DNA from: Marinobacter halodurans
Lineage (GTDB): Bacteria > Pseudomonadota > Gammaproteobacteria > Pseudomonadales > Oleiphilaceae
Direction of reading: 5' to 3'
DNA length: 64,000 nucleotides
Assembly: GCF_004327985.1 (NCBI RefSeq)
Contig: NZ_SJDL01000014.1
Coordinates: forward strand, 1 to 64,000
Part shown: positions 1-9,815 of the stretch, one piece after another
How the letters are laid out: every line of letters begins with the position of its first letter
Numbering within the stretch: the stretch's first letter is position 1
Notes under the pieces: generated by a model
What the model was told of the DNA's origin: nothing
The model's database searches: none
Seen by the model: only the letters and a program-made list of their open reading frames with translations
Position numbers and translations under genes: made by a program

Positions 1-125
1 TTGCCGTTCGGCTAGTGGTTCCCCTTACCGGGCCCACAGGGGACTTGCACCCCCAAGTCATCCGGCCAGCACCACCTGTACCAGAACAGCGCCCGTCAAG
101 GCGCTACGCGCCATGCCTGGCGCAC
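1..125 (-). mobile_element. 5' end of a group II intron (IIC-like), cut by the window edge
   Basis: Read on the minus strand from 125 down to 1, the sequence opens with GTGCGCC followed by AGGCATGGCGC. It continues with a GGGGGTGCAAGTCCCC hairpin (about 54-39) and ends with CACTAGCCGAACGGCAA (17-1). These blocks occur in the same order at the 5' end of domain I in bacterial group II introns; I recall a close likeness to the Oceanobacillus iheyensis IIC intron (GTGTGCC, GGGTGAGAGTCCC, AGTTAGCCTAACGCAA). The first intron base lies three bases past the T-run of the pilQ terminator (129-156). Insertion just after intrinsic terminators is the known habit of group IIC introns. The reverse transcriptase ORF and domains V/VI would lie outside the window. 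The class is inferred; being a group II intron is fairly secure. Confidence 0.8.
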
Positions 126-128
126 CAC

Positions 129-156
129 AAAAAAGCCGCCTCGATGGAGGCGGCTT
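129..156 (-). terminator. Intrinsic terminator of pilQ
   Basis: A perfect 10-bp stem (133-142 with 147-156) with a 4-nt loop is followed on the minus strand by six T residues (129-134). It lies 18 bp after the pilQ stop and directly precedes the group II intron end, so it probably served as the intron's target structure. Confidence 0.92.
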
Positions 157-174
157 CCGGATCCGGGATGGCAA

Positions 175-2292
175 TCAGTCGATCAGGTCGCCTTTCAGGA
201 TCTTCGGTGTGATGAACACCAGCAGCTCGCTACGCTCGTCAACCACCGACTTGTTCCGGAACAGCGCGCCCAGGTATGGGATGTCGCCAAGGAACGGTGT
301 CTTGGTGATCGTGGTGGACTTCTCGGACTGGAAGATACCGCCGAGAACCACCGTTTCACCGTTACGAACCAGCACCTGGGTGGTGACCTCATTGGTATCG
401 ATACTCGGTATACCATTGGTCACTTGCCCCCGGGAATCCTGGTTCACTGCCAGATCCATGATGATCTTGTCGTCCGGCGTAATCTGCGGAGTGACTTCCA
501 GGGACAGGGCCGCTTCCTTGAAGGAGACAGAGGTTGCACCACTGGATGACGCTTCCTGGTAGGGGATTTCTTCACCCGACTTGATCTTGGCCGTCTGGCG
601 GTCTGCGGTGACCACCTTCGGTTGGGCCACGATTTCCGCCTGACCATCGCTAGCATAGGCGGACAGTTCCAGATCCACCAGGAAATCCGTGCCGATGTAG
701 CCGAAGGCAATAGAAGACGCGTTTGACTGAGTGGCACCCAGGTCAACGTTCAGGCTGTTTGACGGCAGCGTCAGGCTACCACTGGTCGGCGTGCTGCCCA
801 CACCGCTCTGGGTACCGCCGATCACGAAGTTATCGTCACCGGGATTTCCGCGGCCTTCAACGCCCCACTTTACACCCAGCTCTTGAGCCAGATCCGTCGA
901 GGCCCGAACGATGCGCGCTTCGATCAGCACCTGACGTACGGGCACGTCCCAGGTGGAAACCAGTCGACGAATCTGCTCGAGTTTGTCGGCCGTCTCGCGC
1001 ACGCTGATGGTGTTGGTACGAGCGTCCGAGGAGACAAAGCCGCGATCGGAAATCAGCTCTTCGTCAGCCTTGATCAGGGCCACGATGTCGGCCGCCTTGG
1101 CGTAATTGACCTGGATGATATCCAGGCGCACCGGGGCCAGCTCGGCAATCTGCTTGGACGTTTCCAGTTCCAGACGCTCACGGGCTGCAATCTCATCCGC
1201 CGGCGCCACCAGCAGGACGTTGCCGATCTGACGCTTGTCCAGACCTTTGGTTTTCAGGATCAGGTCCAATGCCTGGTCCCAGGGAACATTCTGCAGCCGC
1301 AGCGTGATGCTGCCGCTGACCGTATCACTGGCCACCAGGTTCAGGCCGGTGAAGTCGGCGATCAGCTGCAGGACGGAGCGAACCTCAATGTCCTGGAAGT
1401 TGAGGGACAGCTTCTCACCGGTATACGGGAATTTCTCCTCGCGACGGTTCTCGGCCTCTTCGTCGGACAGCGGCTCGACACTGACCGTAAACTCATTGCC
1501 TGCCTGGTAAGCCAGGTAGTCATAGTTGCCTTTCGGTCGAATTTCGACAACCGCATCGTCGCCCTGCATGAACGTGTCCACACGGGTGACCGGCGTTGCA
1601 AAATCCGTCACGTCCAGACGACGACGGAGCGATTCGGGCACTTGGGTACCGTCCATCACCAGGCGAATGCGGCCACCGGTTTCAGACAGGTCCACAGAAG
1701 TCTTCGGGTTGGTCAGGCTCACTACGATCTGACCCTCGCCATCGGCACCTCGATGGAAATCGACGTTGGAAACCGCATCCTGGGATGACGATGCCGACGA
1801 GGAGGAAACGGCCGACTGGACCGGCGTGCTGGAAGTCATCTGGGTTGTCGCCTGCCCTTCGTCGCCACCGATCTTCATGGTGATGGTATTGCCCGCCACA
1901 TTGGTGGTGTAAGGCACCAGGTCCACCAGGTTGAAGATCAGGCGCGTTCGGTCCTTGGTATCGACCACCGTCATGCTCTGGGCATTACCGCTACCCAGTG
2001 AGACGCTGCGACTCTGCAGGGCACTGTCCACTCCCTTGAGGTCCACCGCAATGCGGGCCGGGCGCTCGATCGTATAGCCGGTCGGCTGCGGCGGCGTTCC
2101 ATCAAACTTGAGAACCACCTCAGTCCCGTCACCCGGGAGTGCCGTGAATTCGACATCATTCAGGCTGACGGCGTTCGCCAAGCCGGACATCATGCCGAGA
2201 GCAGCCATGCCGATTATCAATACAGTTTTTCTGAACATCGTTAGCCTCGACCCCAACCTATTTTGTACACACAGATTTCTTGAATTATTCAT
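175..2292 (-). CDS. pilQ: Type IV pilus secretin PilQ
   Basis: Outer-membrane secretin through which the type IV pilus fibre leaves the cell. The 705 residues contain a signal peptide, two AMIN peptidoglycan-binding domains (about 44-140 and 175-272), an N0/STN domain (295-360), a secretin N1 domain (388-445) and a C-terminal secretin domain. Typical secretin strings near the end are GEEIPYQE, NGETVVLGGIF and PFLGDIPYLGALFR. The start at 2292 has a strong AAGGAG seven bases upstream. An inner ATG at 2238 would begin exactly at a compact signal peptide (MFRKTVLIIGMAALG, cleavage after LANA) and also has a GAGG, so the start is ambiguous. It is the last gene of pilMNOPQ, 11 bp after pilP, and ends in a clear terminator. 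The usual following gene aroK is not within the 174 bp left in the window. Confidence 0.97.
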   Translation of the reverse strand: MNNSRNLCVQNRLGSRLTMFRKTVLIIGMAALGMMSGLANAVSLNDVEFTALPGDGTEVVLKFDGTPPQPTGYTIERPARIAVDLKGVDSALQSRSVSLGSGNAQSMTVVDTKDRTRLIFNLVDLVPYTTNVAGNTITMKIGGDEGQATTQMTSSTPVQSAVSSSSASSSQDAVSNVDFHRGADGEGQIVVSLTNPKTSVDLSETGGRIRLVMDGTQVPESLRRRLDVTDFATPVTRVDTFMQGDDAVVEIRPKGNYDYLAYQAGNEFTVSVEPLSDEEAENRREEKFPYTGEKLSLNFQDIEVRSVLQLIADFTGLNLVASDTVSGSITLRLQNVPWDQALDLILKTKGLDKRQIGNVLLVAPADEIAARERLELETSKQIAELAPVRLDIIQVNYAKAADIVALIKADEELISDRGFVSSDARTNTISVRETADKLEQIRRLVSTWDVPVRQVLIEARIVRASTDLAQELGVKWGVEGRGNPGDDNFVIGGTQSGVGSTPTSGSLTLPSNSLNVDLGATQSNASSIAFGYIGTDFLVDLELSAYASDGQAEIVAQPKVVTADRQTAKIKSGEEIPYQEASSSGATSVSFKEAALSLEVTPQITPDDKIIMDLAVNQDSRGQVTNGIPSIDTNEVTTQVLVRNGETVVLGGIFQSEKSTTITKTPFLGDIPYLGALFRNKSVVDERSELLVFITPKILKGDLID

Positions 2293-2303
2293 GTCGCCGC
2301 TCC

Positions 2304-2852
2304 TTAGCCCTCACTCAGTTCAAGGGTACGCGGCCGTTTGACCCAACCACCGCTGCCATTGGGCACAATTTCTATCAACTCGATACGGGTCTCGTTCACA
2401 CCGACCACCCGGCCGTAGTTCTCACCCATATAGTTGCCTTTATGGACGCGATGAATGCCTCCGGTGTTGTCTTTCACCAGCGCATAGAGATCACCGCTGC
2501 CATCAGCCCGTCTGAGCGTGCCGACCATGGTCAGGTTGGTCAGTTGGAAGTTCTCGAGAACCTCCTTGGGACGATCGAAGTCGGGCTTGATATCGCTCTG
2601 CGGTTTCTCATCCACCATCGTGAGCTGCACTTCCACCGGCACCTCGAAGGGTGACCGACGATCGGCGGCCGAGTAGGTGAACGCTTCATAGGCCTTGAAT
2701 TCCGGCAACGGCTCGACGTGCCCACGCGGCTTTGCCCGCGCTTCCGCCATGAACTGGTCCAGATCGGAAAAACCGTTGCCCTGGGAACAGGCCGTTAACA
2801 AAGACGCCAAACAGACCGTTGTCCAGGCTTTACAGGCATGCTTGCTCATCAT
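2304..2852 (-). CDS. pilP: Type IV pilus assembly lipoprotein PilP
   Basis: Inner-membrane lipoprotein that links the PilN/PilO dimer to the secretin PilQ. The protein has 182 residues with a lipoprotein signal ending in L-T-A-C (Cys22), then a flexible acidic region, then the C-terminal beta-sandwich domain that binds the PilQ N0 domain (about 95-175, containing TMVGTLRRADG and YMGENYGRVVGV). It lies 2 bp after pilO and 11 bp before pilQ in the pilMNOPQ operon, which supports the assignment as much as the sequence does. Confidence 0.95.
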   Translation of the reverse strand: MMSKHACKAWTTVCLASLLTACSQGNGFSDLDQFMAEARAKPRGHVEPLPEFKAYEAFTYSAADRRSPFEVPVEVQLTMVDEKPQSDIKPDFDRPKEVLENFQLTNLTMVGTLRRADGSGDLYALVKDNTGGIHRVHKGNYMGENYGRVVGVNETRIELIEIVPNGSGGWVKRPRTLELSEG

Positions 2853-2854
2853 GC

Positions 2855-3469
2855 TTACTCCCCAGCCCGGTAACGGTAGGTCCGAGCCTGAACCTGCATT
2901 TCAAGCACCTGGCTGTCGGCCCCACCCGTTGGTTTAATGGTAAAGTCGTGCAAGGTCACGATCCGTGGCAACCCGGCAATACTGCTCACAAAGGACGCCA
3001 GTTCGTGATAGGTGCCGCGCACCTTGAGGTTGATCGGCAGCTCGATGTAGAAATCCTTCTTCTGCTCCGGCTGCAACTTGATCTCATCAAGCTCGAGACC
3101 GTTACCCACGGCGGTGTTGGTGATGTCTTCCAGCAGGCCGGGCACTTCGGTATCGCTGGGCAACTGCTTGACCAGGGCACCGAACGTTTCTTCCATTTCC
3201 GCCATCTGCTTCTTGAAGACCGCCAGGTTGGCCACCTTATAGGCTTTTTGCTCGTATTGGTCCTTGAGCTCCACCTCTTTCTTTTCGACCTGGCTGAGCC
3301 GGCTGTATTCGTCCTTGACGAAGAACCAGTAACCACCACCCAGGACGAGACCAAAGACCAGCAGCATCACGATGACCTTGACCGGCATCGGCCAGATGCC
3401 GGCGTTGTTCAGATCGAGGTCGTTGACGTCGAATTCATTCAGGCTTTTCAGAGAGTCCGCGAGGCTCAT
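2855..3469 (-). CDS. pilO: Type IV pilus inner-membrane protein PilO
   Basis: Bitopic inner-membrane component of the pilus alignment complex that dimerises with PilN. The 204 residues show a short cytoplasmic N-terminus, one membrane segment (about 29-51, rich in V, L and G), a charged coiled coil (about 55-100) and a periplasmic ferredoxin-like domain. The reading frame overlaps pilN by four bases (ATGA), so the two are translationally coupled. Confidence 0.95.
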   Translation of the reverse strand: MSLADSLKSLNEFDVNDLDLNNAGIWPMPVKVIVMLLVFGLVLGGGYWFFVKDEYSRLSQVEKKEVELKDQYEQKAYKVANLAVFKKQMAEMEETFGALVKQLPSDTEVPGLLEDITNTAVGNGLELDEIKLQPEQKKDFYIELPINLKVRGTYHELASFVSSIAGLPRIVTLHDFTIKPTGGADSQVLEMQVQARTYRYRAGE

Positions 3470-4034
3470 TTCTTCTTGCCCTCCTCTTCGGGCTCCGGCG
3501 TTTTCTGGTTCACCGACAGGTTGAACTGGCTGTAGCCGGCACGGCGGCTGTCAGCAGACGACACGTTGGTCAGGTTGGGATTGGTAAACCACTCGGAATC
3601 CTCGAACTGGCGCATCAGACTAGAAATCCGGTTGTTGGACTCGGCCATACCCGTAATCTGCAGCGTGTCGCCGGTTTTCTTGAGGTCGGTGTAGAAAAGC
3701 CCGTCAGGCAGGGTTTTGACCAGCTCATCGAAGACCCGGACGATCACAGGACGTTTGCCCTGAAGATCCTGGATCACCTTCATGCGGGCAATCAGCTCGT
3801 CGCGCTTGCGGCGCAGGTCCTCGATTTCCTTGATCTGGGAATCCAGGGACTTCATCGCGTTCTGGATGTAGGCGTTGCGGGACTCCTGGTAGGAGATCTG
3901 GTCATCGACATGACTCTTCCACAGGAACCCGAGGCCCGCTGCAACAATCACTGCGCCAACGATCATGACCACGAACTGCTGCTGCTTCTCCGCCCGCAGT
4001 TCCTCGCGCCAGGGTCTGAGGTTAATCTTCGCCA

Positions 4035-4035
<1 letters not shown>
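3466..4035 (-). CDS. pilN: Type IV pilus inner-membrane protein PilN
   Basis: Partner of PilO. Its cytoplasmic N-terminus binds PilM. The conserved INLRPWRE motif sits at residues 4-11 (the family's INLLPWRE-type PilM-binding peptide) and is followed by one membrane helix (about 22-42), a coiled coil and a periplasmic domain (189 residues in all). The C-terminus ends in a charged tail (EPEEEGKKK). It overlaps pilM by one base and pilO by four. Confidence 0.95.
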
Positions 4036-5111
<1,076 letters not shown>

Positions 5112-5177
5112 CTATACCTGGTTTAATGCACCCGGTTACGACTTTTTTATTTAAGAGAATTTGTTTTGCTTTACGTC

Positions 5178-5204
5178 TACAATGCGATTTCTTCGTCGAA
5201 GAAA
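5178..5204. promoter_or_regulatory. Palindrome and possible -10 between pilM and ponA
   Basis: TACAAT at 5178-5183 could be a -10 for ponA, although I see no good -35. Five bases on, 5188-5204 is a perfect inverted repeat, TTTCTTCG-T-CGAAGAAA. It would overlap a start site used from that -10. The repeat is short for a terminator, lacks a T-run and lies between divergent genes, so an operator is a reasonable guess. No regulator is identified. Confidence 0.4.
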
Positions 5205-5275
5205 GGCATAGTGAACTTTGAGGATGCCTTATCCTTCTAAAGCAATTTCTCAGATGATAGACCTATATCCAACAG

Positions 5276-7741
5276 TTGTCAGAAAAAATGTCCCGAATGA
5301 TTCGCTTTACTCGCATTAGTACATGGCTGCTTTTCTTCGGCCTTTCGATCGGCGCCATGCTGCTTTCAAGTTTCTATCTTTACCTGCGCCCGGGATTGCC
5401 ATCGGTCGATCAGCTTGTCGACATCCGGCTCCAGACGCCGCTTCGGGTCTATTCCAGCGACAAGAGATTAATAGCAGAATTCGGTGAAAAGAGAAGGGCT
5501 CCCATCACAATCGAACAGATCCCCAACCTTCAGTTACATGCCTTCCTGGCCGCTGAAGATTCGCGATTCTACGAGCACAATGGGGTCGACATCAAAGGCC
5601 TGGTGCGGGCTGCAGTCGAACTGGTCACCACCGGTTCCATCCGCTCCGGGGGCAGTACCATCACTATGCAGGTTGCAAAAAATTACTTTTTGACACGCGA
5701 ACGTACCTTTATCCGGAAGTTCAACGAGATACTGCTTGCCTTTCAGATAGAGCGTGAACTTCCCAAGAATAAGATACTGGAACTGTACTTAAACAAGATA
5801 TATCTGGGCAATCGGGCCTACGGTATCCAGGCCGCGTCACAGGTCTATTACGGCAAACCGGTGAATGAACTGGAACTGGCTCAGATGGCAATGCTGGCCG
5901 GTTTACCCAAAGCGCCCTCCGCCTACAACCCCCTGGCCGATCCGCAACGAGCCCTGTCCCGCCGCAACTGGATCCTGCAGCGCATGCGCGAGCTGGGCTA
6001 CATCTCGGATGCCGCCTATGAACTCGCCTCACGCGCGCCCATTACCGCCAGCTATCACGGTGCCGAGCACGAACTCAAGGCCGACTACGTGGCGGAGATG
6101 GCGCGCTCGGAGATGGTCAGGCGCTACGGCGACGACGCCTATACAGACGGCTATAAGGTGTACCTGACGGTCGACAGCGAGAAACAGAAAGCAGCCAACG
6201 ACGCACTGCAGGCCGGCCTCGAAGCCTACGACCATCGTCACGGCTTCCGCGGCCCGCTGGGCCACCTGGACGAAGACACGATGGCCACCGGCGAGTTCGA
6301 CAAGGCACTGGGCAGCTACCCGACCTACCCCGGCCTGATACCTGTCGTTGTCACCAAGCTGAGCGGCGAATCAGCAACCGTCTACAGCCGACCGACCGGT
6401 GAGACCACGATGCCGTTCGACTCCATGAAGTGGGCGCGCGAGTACCGCGATGAAAACCGGCGTGGATCCGAGCCGACCAAACCGGCGGACGTCCTCAAGG
6501 TTGGGGACGTGGTCTACGCCCGCCCCCAATCCCCTGCCCCGACTTCATCAGAGGCTGACGGCGAGTTACCCGAGACGGTCGCCAAACCGTTCATGGCCCT
6601 GGCACAACTGCCCCAGGTCGAAGGAGCGCTGATTTCACTGGATGCAAAGACTGGCGGCATCGAGGCCCTGACCGGCGGCTACAGCTTTGAGGAATCGAAA
6701 TACAACCGCGCCATCCAGGCGAGACGGCAGCCCGGCTCCAACTTCAAGCCGTTCCTGTACCTGTCCGCACTGGAAAAAGGAAAGACAGCGGCAACCATCA
6801 TCAACGACGCACCGATCGTACTCGACGACGCCGACCAGGAATCCATCTGGCGACCGGAAAACTCCGGCAGTCGATTCGCCGGGCCAACCCGGCTGCGCAA
6901 GGCGCTCTACCAGTCACGCAACCTGGTATCGATTCGCCTGCTGCGCTCGATCGGCATCGACTACACCCTGGATTATCTCAAGCAGCTGAAAATCGACACC
7001 TCCGGCATGCCACACAACCTGACGCTGGCCCTGGGCAGTGGAACGCTGTCGCCAATGGAAGTGGCGCGCGGCTTCGCGGTCATCGCCAACGGCGGCTATG
7101 ACGTCACCCCCTACCTGATAGACCGTATCGAGGACAGCCGCGGCAACATCCTCTATGCCGCCCCCAGCGTTATCCAGTGCGATGACAACTGCAACGACCT
7201 GGCGGCCAGCTCTCCCACTTCGGAGGCCGGCTTCCCCGCTATCCGCACGGCGCCCCGGCTGGCTGACAAACGCGCCGTCTACATCATGCACTCGATGTTG
7301 CGTGACGTGATCCGCAAGGGTACGGGACGCCGCGCGCTGGCACTCAACCGCGACGACGTCGGTGGCAAGACAGGGACCACCAACGACCAGCAGGACGCCT
7401 GGTTCTCCGGATTCAATCACCAAGTGGCCACCACCGCCTGGGTCGGCTTTGACACTCCCCGCCCAATGGGGCGCGGCGAATACGGGGCCGTAGCCGCCCT
7501 GCCCGTCTGGCTGGATTACATGAAGGTCGCGCTGAAGGGTGCACCGCCGTCTTACATGCCCCGCCCCAACGGCATTGTGACCGTGAAGATCGATCCCGAA
7601 ACCGGCGAACGTGCCGCGCCCGGGAATCCGGACGCAATCTTTGAGCTGTTCCGGGAGGAAAATGTGCCGGCCCAACAATCCGCCGACACCATTCGCAACC
7701 AGGACAACGGCGATGCCGTCATGCCGCAGGAGCTGTTCTAG
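5276..7741 (+). CDS. mrcA: Penicillin-binding protein 1A (bifunctional transglycosylase/transpeptidase)
   Basis: Class A penicillin-binding protein that polymerises lipid II and cross-links peptidoglycan in the periplasm. It has an N-terminal membrane anchor (about 14-36) and a GT51 domain with the EDSRFYEHNG motif (catalytic Glu94) and GGSTITMQVAKN. An OB-like insert and a transpeptidase domain follow, with SNFK (Ser488), SRN and KTGTT (Lys698). The length of 821 residues is normal for PonA. The start is uncertain: TTG at 5276 gives the longest frame, while ATG at 5288 or 5297 are equally possible, and none has a clear Shine-Dalgarno. It is divergent from pilMNOPQ, the usual arrangement in pseudomonads, and ends at a bidirectional terminator. 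Confidence 0.97.
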   Translation: MSEKMSRMIRFTRISTWLLFFGLSIGAMLLSSFYLYLRPGLPSVDQLVDIRLQTPLRVYSSDKRLIAEFGEKRRAPITIEQIPNLQLHAFLAAEDSRFYEHNGVDIKGLVRAAVELVTTGSIRSGGSTITMQVAKNYFLTRERTFIRKFNEILLAFQIERELPKNKILELYLNKIYLGNRAYGIQAASQVYYGKPVNELELAQMAMLAGLPKAPSAYNPLADPQRALSRRNWILQRMRELGYISDAAYELASRAPITASYHGAEHELKADYVAEMARSEMVRRYGDDAYTDGYKVYLTVDSEKQKAANDALQAGLEAYDHRHGFRGPLGHLDEDTMATGEFDKALGSYPTYPGLIPVVVTKLSGESATVYSRPTGETTMPFDSMKWAREYRDENRRGSEPTKPADVLKVGDVVYARPQSPAPTSSEADGELPETVAKPFMALAQLPQVEGALISLDAKTGGIEALTGGYSFEESKYNRAIQARRQPGSNFKPFLYLSALEKGKTAATIINDAPIVLDDADQESIWRPENSGSRFAGPTRLRKALYQSRNLVSIRLLRSIGIDYTLDYLKQLKIDTSGMPHNLTLALGSGTLSPMEVARGFAVIANGGYDVTPYLIDRIEDSRGNILYAAPSVIQCDDNCNDLAASSPTSEAGFPAIRTAPRLADKRAVYIMHSMLRDVIRKGTGRRALALNRDDVGGKTGTTNDQQDAWFSGFNHQVATTAWVGFDTPRPMGRGEYGAVAALPVWLDYMKVALKGAPPSYMPRPNGIVTVKIDPETGERAAPGNPDAIFELFREENVPAQQSADTIRNQDNGDAVMPQELF

Positions 7742-7769
7742 GAAGGGTTGGCTCACCAGCGGATTCGCG

Positions 7770-7805
7770 CCATAAAAAAACCGCCAAACGGCGGTTTTTT
7801 TATGG
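7770..7805. terminator. Bidirectional terminator between ponA and maeB
   Basis: The sequence is symmetrical: an A-tract, ACCGCC-AAAC-GGCGGT and a T-tract, extended by GCCAT/ATGGC on the outside. It can end transcripts from ponA (plus) and maeB (minus). Confidence 0.93.
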
Positions 7806-7818
7806 CTGGCCCAGAGGC

Positions 7819-9084
7819 TTAGCGGATATCGTCGATCGACTTCAGCGGATAGTGTGCCGGGTAGGCGTGACGCGCCACCCCGGAATCCACCGCAGCCCGG
7901 GCAACGGCAGCCGGCACGAACTCCAGCAGACGCACGTCCATCGGCTTGGGAATGATGTATTCCTTGCCGAACTCGAAGCTCTCGACACCGTAGGCTTCGC
8001 AGATTTCCCTCGGCACCGGCTCTTTTGCCAGGTCACGGATCGCGTGGACGGCAGCCACCTTCATCTCTTCATTGATGGCCGTTGCACGGACGTCCAGTGC
8101 ACCGCGGAAAATGAAGGGGAAGCCCAGAACATTGTTGACCTGGTTCGGATAGTCCGAACGGCCGGTCGCCATGATCAGGTCATCACGGGTCGCCAGGGCG
8201 ACTTCGGGACTGATCTCGGGGTCCGGGTTGGAGCAGGCAAACACGATGGGATTGGGAGCCATCTTCTTCAACTGCGCGGCCGAAAACAGATCCGGACCGG
8301 ATACGCCCACGAACACGTCCGCACCATCGATGGCGTCATCCAGGGTGCGACAATCGGTTTCGGTGGCGAACATGGCCTTGTACTGGTTCAGGTCGTCACG
8401 ACCGGCATGGATCACACCCTTGCGGTCAATCATGAAGATGTTCTCGGACTTGATACCGCAGCTGATCAGCAGCTTCATACAGGCGATAGCCGCCGCACCG
8501 GCACCCAGACAGACCACACGGGCCTCCTCCGGCTTCTTGCCCTGCAACTCCAGCGCGTTGAGCATGCCGGCGGCTGTTACGATAGCCGTACCGTGCTGAT
8601 CATCGTGGAAAACAGGCACGTTGCACTGCTCTTTCAGTGCACGTTCAATCTCAAAGCACTCGGGCGCCTTGATGTCTTCCAGGTTGATGCCACCAAAGGT
8701 ATCGGCAATCCGGGCCACCGTCTCGATGAACGCTTGCGGACTCTCGGAATTCACCTCGATATCAAAGACATCGATACCCGCAAAGCGCTTGAACAGTACG
8801 CCCTTGCCTTCCATGACCGGCTTGCTGGCCAGGGGGCCGAGGTTACCCAGACCGAGAATGGCGGAACCATCCGAAATGACGGCGACCAGGTTGCCCTTGG
8901 CGGTATACTTGTACGCGTTTTCAGGGTCTTTCGCGATCTCGCGGACCGGTTCGGCCACGCCCGGGCTGTAGGCCAGGGACAGATCGCGGGACGTCCGGGT
9001 CGGCTTGGTGATCTCAACGCTCAGCTTTCCCGGGCGGGGGTTGGCGTGATAATCGAGGGCCGCTGCTTTCAGATCTTGAGACAT
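7819..9084 (-). CDS. maeB: NAD(P)-dependent malic enzyme, short form
   Basis: Oxidative decarboxylation of malate to pyruvate, giving NADPH (or NADH). The 421 residues comprise the malic N-terminal domain (SLAYSPGVAEPVREI, about 36-50; FHDDQHGTAI) and the NAD-binding domain (VVCLGAGAAAIACMKL). The phosphotransacetylase domain of E. coli MaeB is absent, as in many pseudomonad-type enzymes. I chose the ATG at 9084, which gives the family N-terminus MSQDLKAAALDYH; a GTG at 9105 is in frame. Cofactor preference cannot be read from sequence alone, so the symbol is by similarity. Confidence 0.93.
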   Translation of the reverse strand: MSQDLKAAALDYHANPRPGKLSVEITKPTRTSRDLSLAYSPGVAEPVREIAKDPENAYKYTAKGNLVAVISDGSAILGLGNLGPLASKPVMEGKGVLFKRFAGIDVFDIEVNSESPQAFIETVARIADTFGGINLEDIKAPECFEIERALKEQCNVPVFHDDQHGTAIVTAAGMLNALELQGKKPEEARVVCLGAGAAAIACMKLLISCGIKSENIFMIDRKGVIHAGRDDLNQYKAMFATETDCRTLDDAIDGADVFVGVSGPDLFSAAQLKKMAPNPIVFACSNPDPEISPEVALATRDDLIMATGRSDYPNQVNNVLGFPFIFRGALDVRATAINEEMKVAAVHAIRDLAKEPVPREICEAYGVESFEFGKEYIIPKPMDVRLLEFVPAAVARAAVDSGVARHAYPAHYPLKSIDDIR

Positions 9085-9248
9085 TGCCACTGTTCCGTTT
9101 GTCACGTTAATCGGGTGGAGCTTCGTTCTATTGGCCGAAGGTGGTCGCCCCGCTAAACGGACGACGCCGAAAACGCCCCGATATCAAGGTTCGCCCCCGG
9201 CCCCACTCTCACTTTATAGTTCTCCGCCACCGCTGACGGGAGCGCGCC

Positions 9249-9277
9249 ATTATGGCTTGACTACCCAGCTCAAACAA
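9249..9277 (-). promoter_or_regulatory. Candidate sigma-70 promoter for maeB
   Basis: On the minus strand, TTGTTT (9277-9272) and CATAAT (9254-9249) are separated by 17 bp, predicting a start near 9242 and a leader of about 160 nt. The rest of the 318-bp gap between maeB and rpmE holds only the rpmE terminator; no gene was seen. Confidence 0.45.
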
Positions 9278-9335
9278 GGGCGGCTGCGCAAATACTGACC
9301 AGCCCATCCGAGGAAAATCCAGCCAGCCTCCAGAG

Positions 9336-9367
9336 GCAAAAAAGGCGCCAAATGGCGCCTTTTTTGC
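9336..9367 (-). terminator. Terminator downstream of rpmE
   Basis: AGGCGCCA-AA-TGGCGCCT is flanked by A-runs and T-runs on either side, so on the minus strand it forms a strong hairpin followed by six T residues. It separates rpmE from maeB. Confidence 0.9.
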
Positions 9368-9402
9368 TGGATCCGCCAACATCGGCGGACAGGATCTGCG
9401 GA

Positions 9403-9621
9403 TTAGCTGCCCTTCTTGATGCGGCCGCCAAAACGCTTCTGGAACCGGTCGATACGACCCGCGGTGTCCATCACCTTCTGCTTGCCCGTGAAGAACGGGT
9501 GGCACTGGGAGCATACGTCCAGCTGCATGTCGCGGGCGATGGTGGAACGGGTCTTGATGACGTTACCGCAGCTGCAGGTTGCGGTAATCTCTTCGTACTT
9601 CGGGTGGATGCCTTCTTTCAT
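9403..9621 (-). CDS. rpmE: 50S ribosomal protein L31 (zinc-binding type)
   Basis: Ribosomal large-subunit protein at the inter-subunit bridge. The 72 residues carry the four cysteines of the zinc-binding (C+) form: C16 and C18 in TCSCGN, and C37 and C40 in CSQCHPFF. The start is ATG at 9621, giving [12 protein letters not shown], with GAGGG upstream. A longer frame reaching 9699 has no support. The gene is divergent from priA, which is the usual pseudomonad order. Confidence 0.98.
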   Translation of the reverse strand: MKEGIHPKYEEITATCSCGNVIKTRSTIARDMQLDVCSQCHPFFTGKQKVMDTAGRIDRFQKRFGGRIKKGS

Positions 9622-9689
9622 GGGAAAACCCTCTCTGCTTATGCCGCCACCTGATCTCCTGCCAGGCACCGCATGGGGTAAAATGGACT

Positions 9690-9751
9690 TGGCGGTCAAA
9701 GGGCCGCCAAAATCAGACCGCGAATCATATCAGAATTCCCTTGATTCGCAA
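9690..9751 (-). promoter_or_regulatory. Candidate rpmE promoter and hairpin leader
   Basis: On the minus strand, TTGCGA (9751-9746) and TATGAT (9729-9724) are spaced 16 bp apart, predicting a start near 9717. The leader then contains the inverted repeat TTGGCGG/CCGCCAA (about 9690-9711). Autoregulation of L31 through its mRNA leader is known in E. coli; whether this hairpin does the same is speculation. Confidence 0.45.
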
Positions 9752-9815
9752 TAGATGAGCCTGTAGCAGTGTTCCCTTATACTGCGCCCCTGTTTTCCCC
9801 GATGATGGAGACCCT

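Noticed and set aside
15-562. Plus-strand reading frames across the pilQ terminator and 3' end
   Set aside because: They overlap pilQ in antisense and the group II intron end, and have no Shine-Dalgarno or domain likeness.
883-1788. Long plus-strand frame antisense to pilQ
   Set aside because: Composition shadow of a GC-rich gene; histidine/glutamine-rich translation with no motif.
7852-9156. Long plus-strand frame of 434 codons antisense to maeB
   Set aside because: Exact antisense of a well-conserved enzyme; no domain, no start signal.
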